Source: a bacterium
GTDB lineage: Bacteria > Babelota > Babeliae > Babelales > UBA12409
DNA: 50,943 nt
Assembly: GCA_021823685.1 (NCBI GenBank)
Contig: JAKANL010000008.1
Location: 1-50,943 of the forward strand
Reading direction: 5' to 3'
The notes under the pieces were generated by a model. It saw nothing but the letters and a program-made list of their open reading frames with translations, did not search any database and had not been told where the DNA came from. The position numbers and the translations under genes were made by a program. Below, piece after piece: positions 37,705 through 46,232 of the stretch (position 1 is the stretch's first letter; each line of letters begins with the position of its first letter).

Positions 37705-38286
37705 TTAATTTTTAACTTTTCTGGCCTCAGCGCGCTTTATGAAATCTTCTAAGAACCACCTAGCGTGATTAGTTAACTTTGACTTATCGACTTGCACGCT
37801 GAGAATTTCTGGAACAACCTTCAAAAACTCTGCGTCGATCTCGGCAAATCTGAGAGCCTGCAAACCCTCTTTTCGAGCGTTATACCGAATAGCCGCTTCA
37901 CGAGCTACATACCAACTAAGAACCGTACCAATCGAACACAAAGACACGACAGCGCCCGCTTTTTTCAATTCAGCAGAACCATCTTCGGCAAAGATGTTTT
38001 TATCCAACAGTTTGTACGCACCAACGGCCACAATCGGTCCACCAACAATTCCGGATAATACCGCCACATTATTTGGATAAAAACGCCCTCCGAAAGCCAT
38101 CCTCGCCTGCAGCGATTTTTCGTCAAATTCATCGGCAATCTGATTAATTTTATCTTCAATCGTTAGTTTCTTGACAGATTCAGCAGGCTGAATACCAACC
38201 CACATTTTGAGCCGCTCCATGCCGAACAACGGCACACTCGGGCACAGGCAAACTACACACAAAACACTACGCATCGAATTCTTCAT
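37705..38286 (-). CDS. Secreted/membrane hypothetical, tandem paralog 2
   Basis: MKNSMRSVLCVVCLCPSVPLFGME; internal TM segments; C-term VDKSKLTNHARWFLEDFIKRAEARKVKN. Confidence 0.7.
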   Translation of the reverse strand: MKNSMRSVLCVVCLCPSVPLFGMERLKMWVGIQPAESVKKLTIEDKINQIADEFDEKSLQARMAFGGRFYPNNVAVLSGIVGGPIVAVGAYKLLDKNIFAEDGSAELKKAGAVVSLCSIGTVLSWYVAREAAIRYNARKEGLQALRFAEIDAEFLKVVPEILSVQVDKSKLTNHARWFLEDFIKRAEARKVKN

Positions 38287-38412
38287 GGGATATCCCCTTG
38301 TAAAAAATTAAACTTCGGTAAAAACATTCAAAAGACATTGTGATCTAATCTCAGACAAAGTCAACATAAAAAACAGCCCTTCAGCCCACCACAAGCACAT
38401 CTACACACCTGC

Positions 38413-40554
38413 ATGTTTTTGACATTTCTGGCCAGGATTGATAAAACAAGTGTCATGATTAAAGAAAAATTCCCTAAAATTCTCACCTACAAAAATTGGT
38501 TAATCCCGCTCGGATTAGCCCTAACCACGGTCATCGCCTATCTACCATCACTATGGTACGCATTTCAGTTTGACGACGAGCCAAGCATTTTGCGATTTTA
38601 TGACATCCGTAACAAGGGCTTTTGCGACTTGTTTTTTACCACCAGCCGTTGGGTAAGCTACTGGCTCAATACCATCCACTATAAACTTGATCAATTCCAA
38701 CCGTTTGTATATCGCCGCAGCAATCTCATCTTTCACTGCATCAGCGGCATTCTTGTCTATTGGCTTATATTATCGCTTCTGACCTTGCGCCCAAAAAACT
38801 CATGGGCTCATCGTTGGTCACGAGTTATCGCTGGCATAACCTGTGCGCTGTTTCTCTTACACCCCGTGCAAACGCAAACGGTTTCTTACGTTATTCAGGG
38901 CCAACTTGAAGGGTTATCAACCCTTTTTTGTTTGGCAATTGTGATCTGTTTTGTTTTTGCCACGCAGGCCAAGCAACACTGGATTAAATTTTTATATACA
39001 GCCGGCATGATAGCGCTCGGCATTATCGCCTGCGGAACTAAAGAAATCACCATTGTGCTTCCCTTTCTTACGCTGCTTATCGACTGGTTTTTCATTGCGC
39101 AGGGTAAAATAAGCGAACTCAAAAAACATTGGTGGATGCACGCTATTATCGCCATCACGATCTGGGGATGCTACACCTGGCTTCTGGGCAAAAATTTTAT
39201 CATAAACGTACTTGCGCTACGTGTTGAACACCAAAACACTATCGGCAACATGATCACGCACATGGGTGATCAAAAAATTACCCCGTGGCCATTTTTTATT
39301 TCACAATTCAAAGTTGCTTTGCATTATCTTTTTATGTTTATTTGGCCGTTTAATATGAGCGTCGATTATGATTGGAAACTGTGCAACGGCATCGAGGATC
39401 TCAGCTGTCTTTTGCCGCTCCTGGGATTAATCGCCATTTTTGCAACCATTGGCTACCTGCTCTATAAAAATCGCGTCAGCACGGTTGCTTGCGGGCTGCT
39501 CTGGTTTTTTATCTGCTTGGCACCACGCTCGACTATTATGCCATCGACAGAATTAATGGCGGATTATAAAACCTATCTGGCCTCGATTGGCTGGTTGTTT
39601 GTGCTCGCTATTGGGCTAAGTCATCTCTACGAATGGCTGCGTAACCGCTGGTCACTTTTTAAACAACCATGGAGTAACGCACTTCTGATCGCTCTATGCC
39701 TAGGCACGTTAAGCGCGCTCACCTGGCACCGCAACAAAGTATGGCGTTCCGGCCTGGAATTCTGGCAAGACGTCGTTTATAAATCGCCGGCTAAAGCGCG
39801 TGGATATAATAACTTGGGCGCGAATTTGCTTGCGCAGAATGACATCAAACAGGCAACCTGGTGTTTTAAAAAAGCCATCCAACTCGAACCGTTCACGTAT
39901 CCAGATCCCTACAATAATTTAGCTGCTGCGTATGCTCTTCAGGAAAAGACGGATCTGGCTGTTTTTGCATTGCGCGCAAGCCTGAAAATTAACCCTTATC
40001 AGCCGAAGGCGTTTAACAACTTGGGCATATTCTTAATGAAAAAAAACGAAAACGACTTTGCTGAAAAATCGTTCCAACAAGCCATCTCGCTTGCGCCCCA
40101 TTATGGCAAAGCACATTTCAACCTCGGGCGGCTGTATCTTAAACGCAACGAGCTGCGCAAAGCCTGGCAATGTTTCAAAGATGCCTGCACCAAAGCTGAT
40201 TATGATATGGATCCGGAAGGCGTTGCCTCATACGCGCAAACGAGTATGTACGTCCAGAAATTTGATGATGCGATCAAGGGCTTTCAGATGCTGCTTAACC
40301 TCATGCCCGATAACCAAGCAGCGTTGTTTGGATTGGCCAATGCCTATGCATTAAATAAAAAATATCAGGATGCCATCACGCTTTATTGCCAGCTTCGGCA
40401 AAAAGAGCCCTACGAACTGCGCGTATGTTCCAACTTGACGCAAGCGTATATTGATTGTCACCAAAAACCACAAGCGCTGGCAATCATCAAAGAGCTTGAA
40501 GCCCACAAATTACAATATCCGGGCATGGCTCACCAAAAAGCAGTCTGTTCGTAA
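38413..40554 (+). CDS. Multi-TM protein with C-terminal TPR repeats (TMTC/GT-C-like); likely start 38455 (MIKEKFPK)
   Basis: About 10 TM segments with FDDEPSI after TM1; TPRs 'ARGYNNLGANLLAQNDIKQATWCFKKAIQLEP', 'PKAFNNLGIFLMKKNENDFAEKSFQQAISLAP'. Confidence 0.85.
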   Translation: MFLTFLARIDKTSVMIKEKFPKILTYKNWLIPLGLALTTVIAYLPSLWYAFQFDDEPSILRFYDIRNKGFCDLFFTTSRWVSYWLNTIHYKLDQFQPFVYRRSNLIFHCISGILVYWLILSLLTLRPKNSWAHRWSRVIAGITCALFLLHPVQTQTVSYVIQGQLEGLSTLFCLAIVICFVFATQAKQHWIKFLYTAGMIALGIIACGTKEITIVLPFLTLLIDWFFIAQGKISELKKHWWMHAIIAITIWGCYTWLLGKNFIINVLALRVEHQNTIGNMITHMGDQKITPWPFFISQFKVALHYLFMFIWPFNMSVDYDWKLCNGIEDLSCLLPLLGLIAIFATIGYLLYKNRVSTVACGLLWFFICLAPRSTIMPSTELMADYKTYLASIGWLFVLAIGLSHLYEWLRNRWSLFKQPWSNALLIALCLGTLSALTWHRNKVWRSGLEFWQDVVYKSPAKARGYNNLGANLLAQNDIKQATWCFKKAIQLEPFTYPDPYNNLAAAYALQEKTDLAVFALRASLKINPYQPKAFNNLGIFLMKKNENDFAEKSFQQAISLAPHYGKAHFNLGRLYLKRNELRKAWQCFKDACTKADYDMDPEGVASYAQTSMYVQKFDDAIKGFQMLLNLMPDNQAALFGLANAYALNKKYQDAITLYCQLRQKEPYELRVCSNLTQAYIDCHQKPQALAIIKELEAHKLQYPGMAHQKAVCS

Positions 40555-40560
40555 ATGGGA

Positions 40561-40592
40561 AAACACCCTTCGATAAACTCAGGGTGAGCGGA
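40561..40592. repeat. Intergenic repeat, short form
   Basis: aaacacccttcgataaactcagggtgagcgga; same flanks as the long form but without the 30-nt insert. Confidence 0.7.
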
Positions 40593-40710
40593 GATAGATG
40601 GATTTAGGGCGAGTGGGGATGTTGGTACTTTTATGGTGAGCAGGCATGTGGTGAATTTAGGGTAAGCGAGTTTGTGAGGATATACCCCGTGCGTCCTGAC
40701 CTCGTACTCC

Positions 40711-40737
40711 GTGCATCCTGAGCGTGTCGAAGGATGT
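40711..40737. repeat. Intergenic repeat half in inverted orientation
   Basis: gtgcatcctgagcgtgtcgaaggatgt is the reverse complement of the CATCCTTCGACACGCTCAGGAT form. Confidence 0.65.
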
Positions 40738-40773
40738 CCCAGCAAGATCAAGAGAACGGGTGCGGGGGCCGTC

Positions 40774-40829
40774 CTTCGATAAACTCCCGCCGTCGCCAAG
40801 GCTATGGCGCGCAGGCAGGACGAGTGGGG
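40774..40829. repeat. Intergenic palindromic repeat, long form (copy B)
   Basis: cttcgataaactc-ccgccgtcgccaaggctatggcgcgcaggc-aggacgagtgggg. Confidence 0.75.
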
Positions 40830-40889
40830 GTGCGGGCTCGTTGGCAGGAAAAAGCATATACGATATACTGTTAATGAGATCTCAAAACA

Positions 40890-43382
40890 ATGCATGGTGC
40901 CATGGAAAAAACATATAATTTTCTTACCAATGAACAAGAAATTCGCCAGCTCTGGGAACGCGAAAAGGTTTTTACCTTTAAACCCGGTGATCCTAAAAAA
41001 ATTTTTAGTATAGACACCCCGCCGCCAACCGTTTCTGGCGTTCTCCATATTGGCAGCATTTTTTCATATACGCAGGCAGATATCATCGCCCGTTTTAAGC
41101 GGTTACAGGGTTTTGAAGTTTTTTACCCTTTCGGCTTTGACGATAACGGTCTGGCAACCGAACGTTTCGTTGAAAAGAAGCGCGAGGTAAGCCCCTATAG
41201 CCTGGGGCGCAGCGCATTTATTAATGTATGCCTTGAAGAAACAGCCATAGCACAGCAAGAATTCAAAAAAGTGTGGCAAACCGTCGGCCTCTCCGTTGAT
41301 TGGAATCTCTGGTACTCAACGATATCAAAGCCGGTACGCAAGATCTCGCAGCAATCTTTTATCGAGCTCTATCAAAAAGAATTTATTTACCGTAAAAACG
41401 AACCAGCGCTCTATTGCACCACATGCAGCACATCGGTAGCCCAAGCAGAACTTGATGATAAAGAGGTGCAAAGCAACTTTTATGATCTCGCTTTCATCGA
41501 TAACAAAGGCCAACGTTTAACGATTAGCACGACGCGGCCTGAGTTGCTTGCTTCATGTGTTGCGCTACTCTATAACCCGCAGGATAAGCGCTATAAGGCG
41601 CTCAAAAATGGCAAGGCCATTGTTCCAATTTATAATTACGAAGTACCCATTATTGCCGATGAAGCCGTAGTTCCCGATAAGGGAACCGGGTTGGTTATGT
41701 GCTGCACATTCGGCGATAAGCAAGATATTGCCTGGTATCTCAAGCACAAACTGCCATACCGCCAATCGATTGGCCGAAACGGCAAATGGACATCATTGGC
41801 CGGCTCTTTAGAAGGCCTTAAAGTAGCTGATGCCCGCAAAAAAATAATCGAAGAATTGAGCGCCGCTGGTTTCATCAGCAATCAGCGCCAAATAACGCAC
41901 AGTGTTAATGTCCACGAACGTTGCAAGCACGAAATCGAATATCTCATTATTCAGCAGTGGTTCCTGAAAATTTTAGAACATAAAAAAGAATTTTTGGCCG
42001 TGGGCAACCAGGTTAATTGGCACCCGTCCCACATGAAAGCACGCTATACCAACTGGGTTGAAAATCTGGGATGGGATTGGTGTCTTTCTCGCCAACGCTT
42101 CTTTGGTATTCCATTTCCCGCTTGGCATTGCCAATCATGTAACACCGTACTGCTGGCCACGCCAGACCAGCTTCCGGTTGATCCACAAGAAACGCCGTAC
42201 GGCAAACCTTGTCCAAAATGCGGCAAAGAAGACATCACGCCGGATACTGACGTTATGGACACCTGGAACACGTCGTCTATTACGCCGTACATTTGTTATC
42301 ACTTATTGAACCCCGATGTTTATCCGTTTGATAAAGAAGTCACGCAGTGGTTCCTGCCAATGTCGATGCGTCCACAGGGGCACGATATTATTCGCACCTG
42401 GGCATTTTATACCTTGGTTAAAACGTGGATGCATAATAAAACGCTTGCCTGGAAATCATTAGTTATTTCAGGCCACGCGCTGAGCGCACAAGCAGAAAAA
42501 ATTTCAAAATCGCGCGGTAATGCCCCAAAAGACCCCCGGCCGTTGATGGAACAATGGTCGGCTGATGCGATCAGGTATTGGACAGCTTCCGCGGCACTCG
42601 GAGCCGATGTCCCCTTTGCAGAAAATCAGCTTAAAATCGCCCAAAAATTGGTCACTAAGTTGTGGAATGCCTGCAGCTTCATTGAACAACACACCAAGAC
42701 TATCGATCCAACAAAAAAACCAGCCTCTTTTGGCACCGTTAATGAGTGGATCCTTGATGCAGCAACGCAAACGTTTACTGCGTACGAAAAAGAGCTTAAT
42801 AATAACGAATTTCATGCAGCTCTCGCGCATGCTGAAACATTTTTCTGGAACCAATTTTGCGATAATTATTTGGAACTCATTAAACATCAATTATTTAATC
42901 CGGACAGCGCTGATCAAGAACAACTTAATGCGACACGTTGGACGCTCTACTGGGTTGGATTACGTATTTTGCAGTGGTATGCGCCGTACCTGCCGTACGT
43001 TACTGAAAAACTTTACCAAGAAATATACCGTCCACACATGGGCATCCCTTCTTTACATCGCACCACGCACCAGGCAACCCAACAGCAGTATGCGTTCCAA
43101 ACAAGCGCACAGGATATGGAAGTGCTCCTGCGCGTTATTGGACAAGTTCGCAAGACAAAAACGCTCAATCAGTTATCACTCAAGGCTGAAATTGCGCAAC
43201 TCGTTGTTCACACAAAAAACACCAGTATTCGTGATGCCATCAATAAACATGTTTCCATTGTGCGCGGCATAACGCATGCCGTGGCCATTGTCGTTAATGA
43301 CCAACCGCAAAAAGATCTGATCATACAACAAGATGACCAATTAATCATGCATGTCGTCATTGAAGAACCTGAAAAAGCATGA
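40890..43382 (+). CDS. valS: Valyl-tRNA synthetase (archaeal/rickettsial-like type); start 40890 or 40902
   Basis: IDTPPPTVSGVLHIGSIFSYTQADIIARFKRLQGFEVFYPFGFDDNGLATERFVEK; EKISKSRGNAPKDP; anticodon-binding domain. Confidence 0.95.
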   Translation: MHGAMEKTYNFLTNEQEIRQLWEREKVFTFKPGDPKKIFSIDTPPPTVSGVLHIGSIFSYTQADIIARFKRLQGFEVFYPFGFDDNGLATERFVEKKREVSPYSLGRSAFINVCLEETAIAQQEFKKVWQTVGLSVDWNLWYSTISKPVRKISQQSFIELYQKEFIYRKNEPALYCTTCSTSVAQAELDDKEVQSNFYDLAFIDNKGQRLTISTTRPELLASCVALLYNPQDKRYKALKNGKAIVPIYNYEVPIIADEAVVPDKGTGLVMCCTFGDKQDIAWYLKHKLPYRQSIGRNGKWTSLAGSLEGLKVADARKKIIEELSAAGFISNQRQITHSVNVHERCKHEIEYLIIQQWFLKILEHKKEFLAVGNQVNWHPSHMKARYTNWVENLGWDWCLSRQRFFGIPFPAWHCQSCNTVLLATPDQLPVDPQETPYGKPCPKCGKEDITPDTDVMDTWNTSSITPYICYHLLNPDVYPFDKEVTQWFLPMSMRPQGHDIIRTWAFYTLVKTWMHNKTLAWKSLVISGHALSAQAEKISKSRGNAPKDPRPLMEQWSADAIRYWTASAALGADVPFAENQLKIAQKLVTKLWNACSFIEQHTKTIDPTKKPASFGTVNEWILDAATQTFTAYEKELNNNEFHAALAHAETFFWNQFCDNYLELIKHQLFNPDSADQEQLNATRWTLYWVGLRILQWYAPYLPYVTEKLYQEIYRPHMGIPSLHRTTHQATQQQYAFQTSAQDMEVLLRVIGQVRKTKTLNQLSLKAEIAQLVVHTKNTSIRDAINKHVSIVRGITHAVAIVVNDQPQKDLIIQQDDQLIMHVVIEEPEKA

Positions 43383-43828
43383 TCACGATTAAAAATACCC
43401 AACGCACGGTGACAATCAACACTAAGCAGCTGGCAGCAGACGCACAAAAATTGCTCGATGCTTTGGGATACAGCGACTTTGATATCGGCATTTGGATTAC
43501 AACCGACCAAACCATGCGTTCGTATAACAAGCGGTATCGGCATAAAGACCGGACTACCAATATTTTGTCTTTCCCGTATCATGCAAATATCAAGCCAGGC
43601 GATCGTATTACCCCGACGTGCCCGGAAGACAAAAATCTGGGAGACCTTTTGTTATCAGCTGCTTATATACAACGTGAAGTCCGTGAACTCAAACAGCCGT
43701 TGGCAGACCATCTGCGTATGCTTTTAATACACGGTATATGCCATCTTATTGGCTATGATCACGACACATCGGCACAATATGCCGCCATGCATGCCGAAGA
43801 AAAACGATTAGCCAAGCTTCTTGCCTGA
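43379..43828 (+). CDS. ybeY: Endoribonuclease YbeY
   Basis: RHKDRTTNILSFPY; LGDLLLSAAYIQREV; LLIHGICHLIGYDHD metal site; ATGA overlap with valS. Confidence 0.93.
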   Translation: MITIKNTQRTVTINTKQLAADAQKLLDALGYSDFDIGIWITTDQTMRSYNKRYRHKDRTTNILSFPYHANIKPGDRITPTCPEDKNLGDLLLSAAYIQREVRELKQPLADHLRMLLIHGICHLIGYDHDTSAQYAAMHAEEKRLAKLLA

Positions 43829-43853
43829 TAGTCATAAGTGCATATATACTAAA

Positions 43854-43877
43854 ACACGATTTTAAAGGAGATCGTGT
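43854..43877 (+). promoter_or_regulatory. Hairpin presenting the Shine-Dalgarno in its loop
   Basis: acacgat-tttaaaggag-atcgtgt immediately before ATG 43880. Confidence 0.4.
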
Positions 43878-43879
43878 CT

Positions 43880-44680
43880 ATGAAGTACCACATACTTATA
43901 TGCTTAACCGTTGTCAGCCTATCAATCAAAGCAAACACGCCCCCGATTACCAACCAAAATCCACCGAGTGTTGCGGGTATCCAGCCATTTACCAACAATA
44001 TCTACGTTGATAACAAGATAACCATTGCCGATAACCAACTCACGGCAAACCTCACACAAACAACAAGCCAGATGAGCAATCAATCGCTCACAACTCTTTT
44101 GACAATCAAACAAACATGCACCAACATCGTGATCGAAAGCGCAGCCAAAACATACGCACAGTGGCTTAAGTGGCGAAAAACAATTCTTTTATCCGGCGCT
44201 GCATTGGCTTATGCAATACCGCTGGCATACACGCTTAAAGCCCGGAGACTTATAGTAAACAGTCATGCATGGTGTAACTGGCAAGCGGCAAGACCGCTTG
44301 ATGAATTATCTAAAACACCCACGGCGACGCTCTACGAAATGCTCAAAAAAGATATTGAGTCCACGTACAAAAGCCCGGATATTCATATTTTGGTTAATTT
44401 AACAAGATTTTTAAATGATACCGGAGCCGAACTGGATACTTTAAGGAGTTTTGATCGCTTTGCCAATACCGTAGACAGCTGTTACCTTGCACGCATCTTT
44501 TTCATTACGCCATTCACGCTCAAACAAATCAACAATCGTATTAAGCGGCTTATTTTTATCCGCGCGATTATTGCTCAAACGTTAGAGCCCGATAATGTCA
44601 TACACCAACTTTCGCTGGTTAACTCCCCATACCTAGCATACCGAACTTTGAGGCCACGTGTTTTAAGTCGTCATCACTAA
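43880..44680 (+). CDS. Hypothetical secreted/membrane protein
   Basis: Signal peptide MKYHILICLTVVSLSIKA; internal TM 'KTILLSGAALAYAIPLAYTL'. Confidence 0.65.
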   Translation: MKYHILICLTVVSLSIKANTPPITNQNPPSVAGIQPFTNNIYVDNKITIADNQLTANLTQTTSQMSNQSLTTLLTIKQTCTNIVIESAAKTYAQWLKWRKTILLSGAALAYAIPLAYTLKARRLIVNSHAWCNWQAARPLDELSKTPTATLYEMLKKDIESTYKSPDIHILVNLTRFLNDTGAELDTLRSFDRFANTVDSCYLARIFFITPFTLKQINNRIKRLIFIRAIIAQTLEPDNVIHQLSLVNSPYLAYRTLRPRVLSRHH

Positions 44681-46220
44681 AGCGCAATCCGCCGCCAACA
44701 AAACCTTTACGTTGTGAGTTGCTGATCAAATCATCGCCACCAAAGGTAAGGTAGAGATTGCCTAGATACATACGGTTAAACCACTTAAGATGTGGGCATC
44801 GCTCACAAATCCAACGGTTTTGGCCATGGAAATCATAAAGTTCAATACCCGTTATCCATTTAAAGTATGGAATATCTATCGGCAACGTATAATCAAGCCC
44901 AAAACCAAAGCTCCGCTCTATCGTACCAATGCGTACCGTTAGGTCATTGAAAACTTTACCCGCCTGAATATCAAAGCGCATATCGTTACGGCGTATCGAT
45001 TTGTGTTCAACGTTAGGCGCAACCATCACATCACCATCATCGATAACTGGTTTATTTGGGTTCATAGGAGCACAATTTTGCTTGAAATAATCTGAGTGTT
45101 CATACCAGCGATTTGGCCAACCCTTTTCTGAGCGCACCATTTGTAAAAGATAGAACCATGAAGGACTCGTATTAAACTTCAAGTCGAAATAGCCCAAATT
45201 ATTGCAGTAAGGGTAACAATCAACTGGCTTGAGCATCGATTCAGCACGGACATCAACTACAACACCCAAATTATTCAACACGGCTAAGTTTTCTTTAATA
45301 CCACGCGCAGCAGCCTTGACGTCATTGCACATGTCTTCATCATTGATCAGCTTGCACAATAATCCCTTACCACAACGCGTTTGATCGACCGCAGATTCGA
45401 CTGACGTTGCCGCCTGTTCAAGTTTATTGGCCACGCGGTTAAAGTCGCGATCGATAACCTGTGCGATTTTTTGGGCACTGTCTTTGAATGCGGGTAATAC
45501 TTCGCTATCAAGACGCCCGGCAACCTTATTAATATCGGCACGCAATTGCGGCAAGGTCTCTTTGACTTCATGAGCAAAAGAACTCAGGTCTTTAATCGCC
45601 TGCGTAATATCTTTTTCATTGCGCCCTACCACACGATCGAGCGAATCAGAAATGGCAGCAATTTTTTCCGATGCGCGCACCAAATTATCAACCATGGTAT
45701 GCAACTTATCAGCCTGCCCATCGCCGCCAAGGGCATGGTTAAGCGACGCAGAGACTTGCGTCACATTTTCGGCCAATTTTTTTACTTGCCCAAGCAAGGC
45801 GTCCATTGAAACCCCACAGGTCCCATCACGACACAGTGAAGAACCGGCAGCGATAATCGGTTGGCTCGGATCGCCCGAAATAAGCTCAACATATCGCGGG
45901 CCAAGAAGCCCTTCTTGACGGATCATGGCATACGCATCTTGATGTAACTGATAATGCGATTGCACCATAAGCCGGACCTTGGCACGGCGATCAGCACTGA
46001 ACAAGCTTACTTTATCAACCCAACCAACTTTGACCCCAGCAATTTTGACATCTGATTTTTCAGAAAGGCCTGAAACGTTATCAAAACAAACCTCATAGTG
46101 ACAGTAGTTTTTCAAATGAAAACGAAAAACGCGTAAATGAAAGATCATGTAGATAAAGATACCGATGGCGACAATAACGAATACGCCAACTTTTGTTTCA
46201 GTTTTTAGCTGCAAGCCCAA
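44619..46220 (-). CDS. MCE/MlaD-family protein with C-terminal beta-rich extension
   Basis: TKVGVFVIVAIGIFIYMIFHL; CFDNVSGLSEKSDVKIAGVKVGWVDKV; RQEGLLGPRYVELISGD; C-terminal 'FDIQAGKVFNDLTVRIGTIERSFGFGLDYTLP...LTFGGDDLISN'. Confidence 0.9.
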   Translation of the reverse strand: MGLQLKTETKVGVFVIVAIGIFIYMIFHLRVFRFHLKNYCHYEVCFDNVSGLSEKSDVKIAGVKVGWVDKVSLFSADRRAKVRLMVQSHYQLHQDAYAMIRQEGLLGPRYVELISGDPSQPIIAAGSSLCRDGTCGVSMDALLGQVKKLAENVTQVSASLNHALGGDGQADKLHTMVDNLVRASEKIAAISDSLDRVVGRNEKDITQAIKDLSSFAHEVKETLPQLRADINKVAGRLDSEVLPAFKDSAQKIAQVIDRDFNRVANKLEQAATSVESAVDQTRCGKGLLCKLINDEDMCNDVKAAARGIKENLAVLNNLGVVVDVRAESMLKPVDCYPYCNNLGYFDLKFNTSPSWFYLLQMVRSEKGWPNRWYEHSDYFKQNCAPMNPNKPVIDDGDVMVAPNVEHKSIRRNDMRFDIQAGKVFNDLTVRIGTIERSFGFGLDYTLPIDIPYFKWITGIELYDFHGQNRWICERCPHLKWFNRMYLGNLYLTFGGDDLISNSQRKGFVGGGLRFSDDDLKHVASKFGMLGMGS

Positions 46221-46232
46221 ATCCTCTATTTA

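Noticed and set aside
40561-40850. Repeat cluster as a CRISPR or tRNA-like element
   Set aside because: Copies are few, imperfect, in both orientations and irregularly spaced; no cloverleaf recognised.
40530-41048. 172-aa minus-strand ORF across the valS upstream region
   Set aside because: It runs through the intergenic repeat cluster and antisense to the conserved valS N-terminus; composition looks non-coding.
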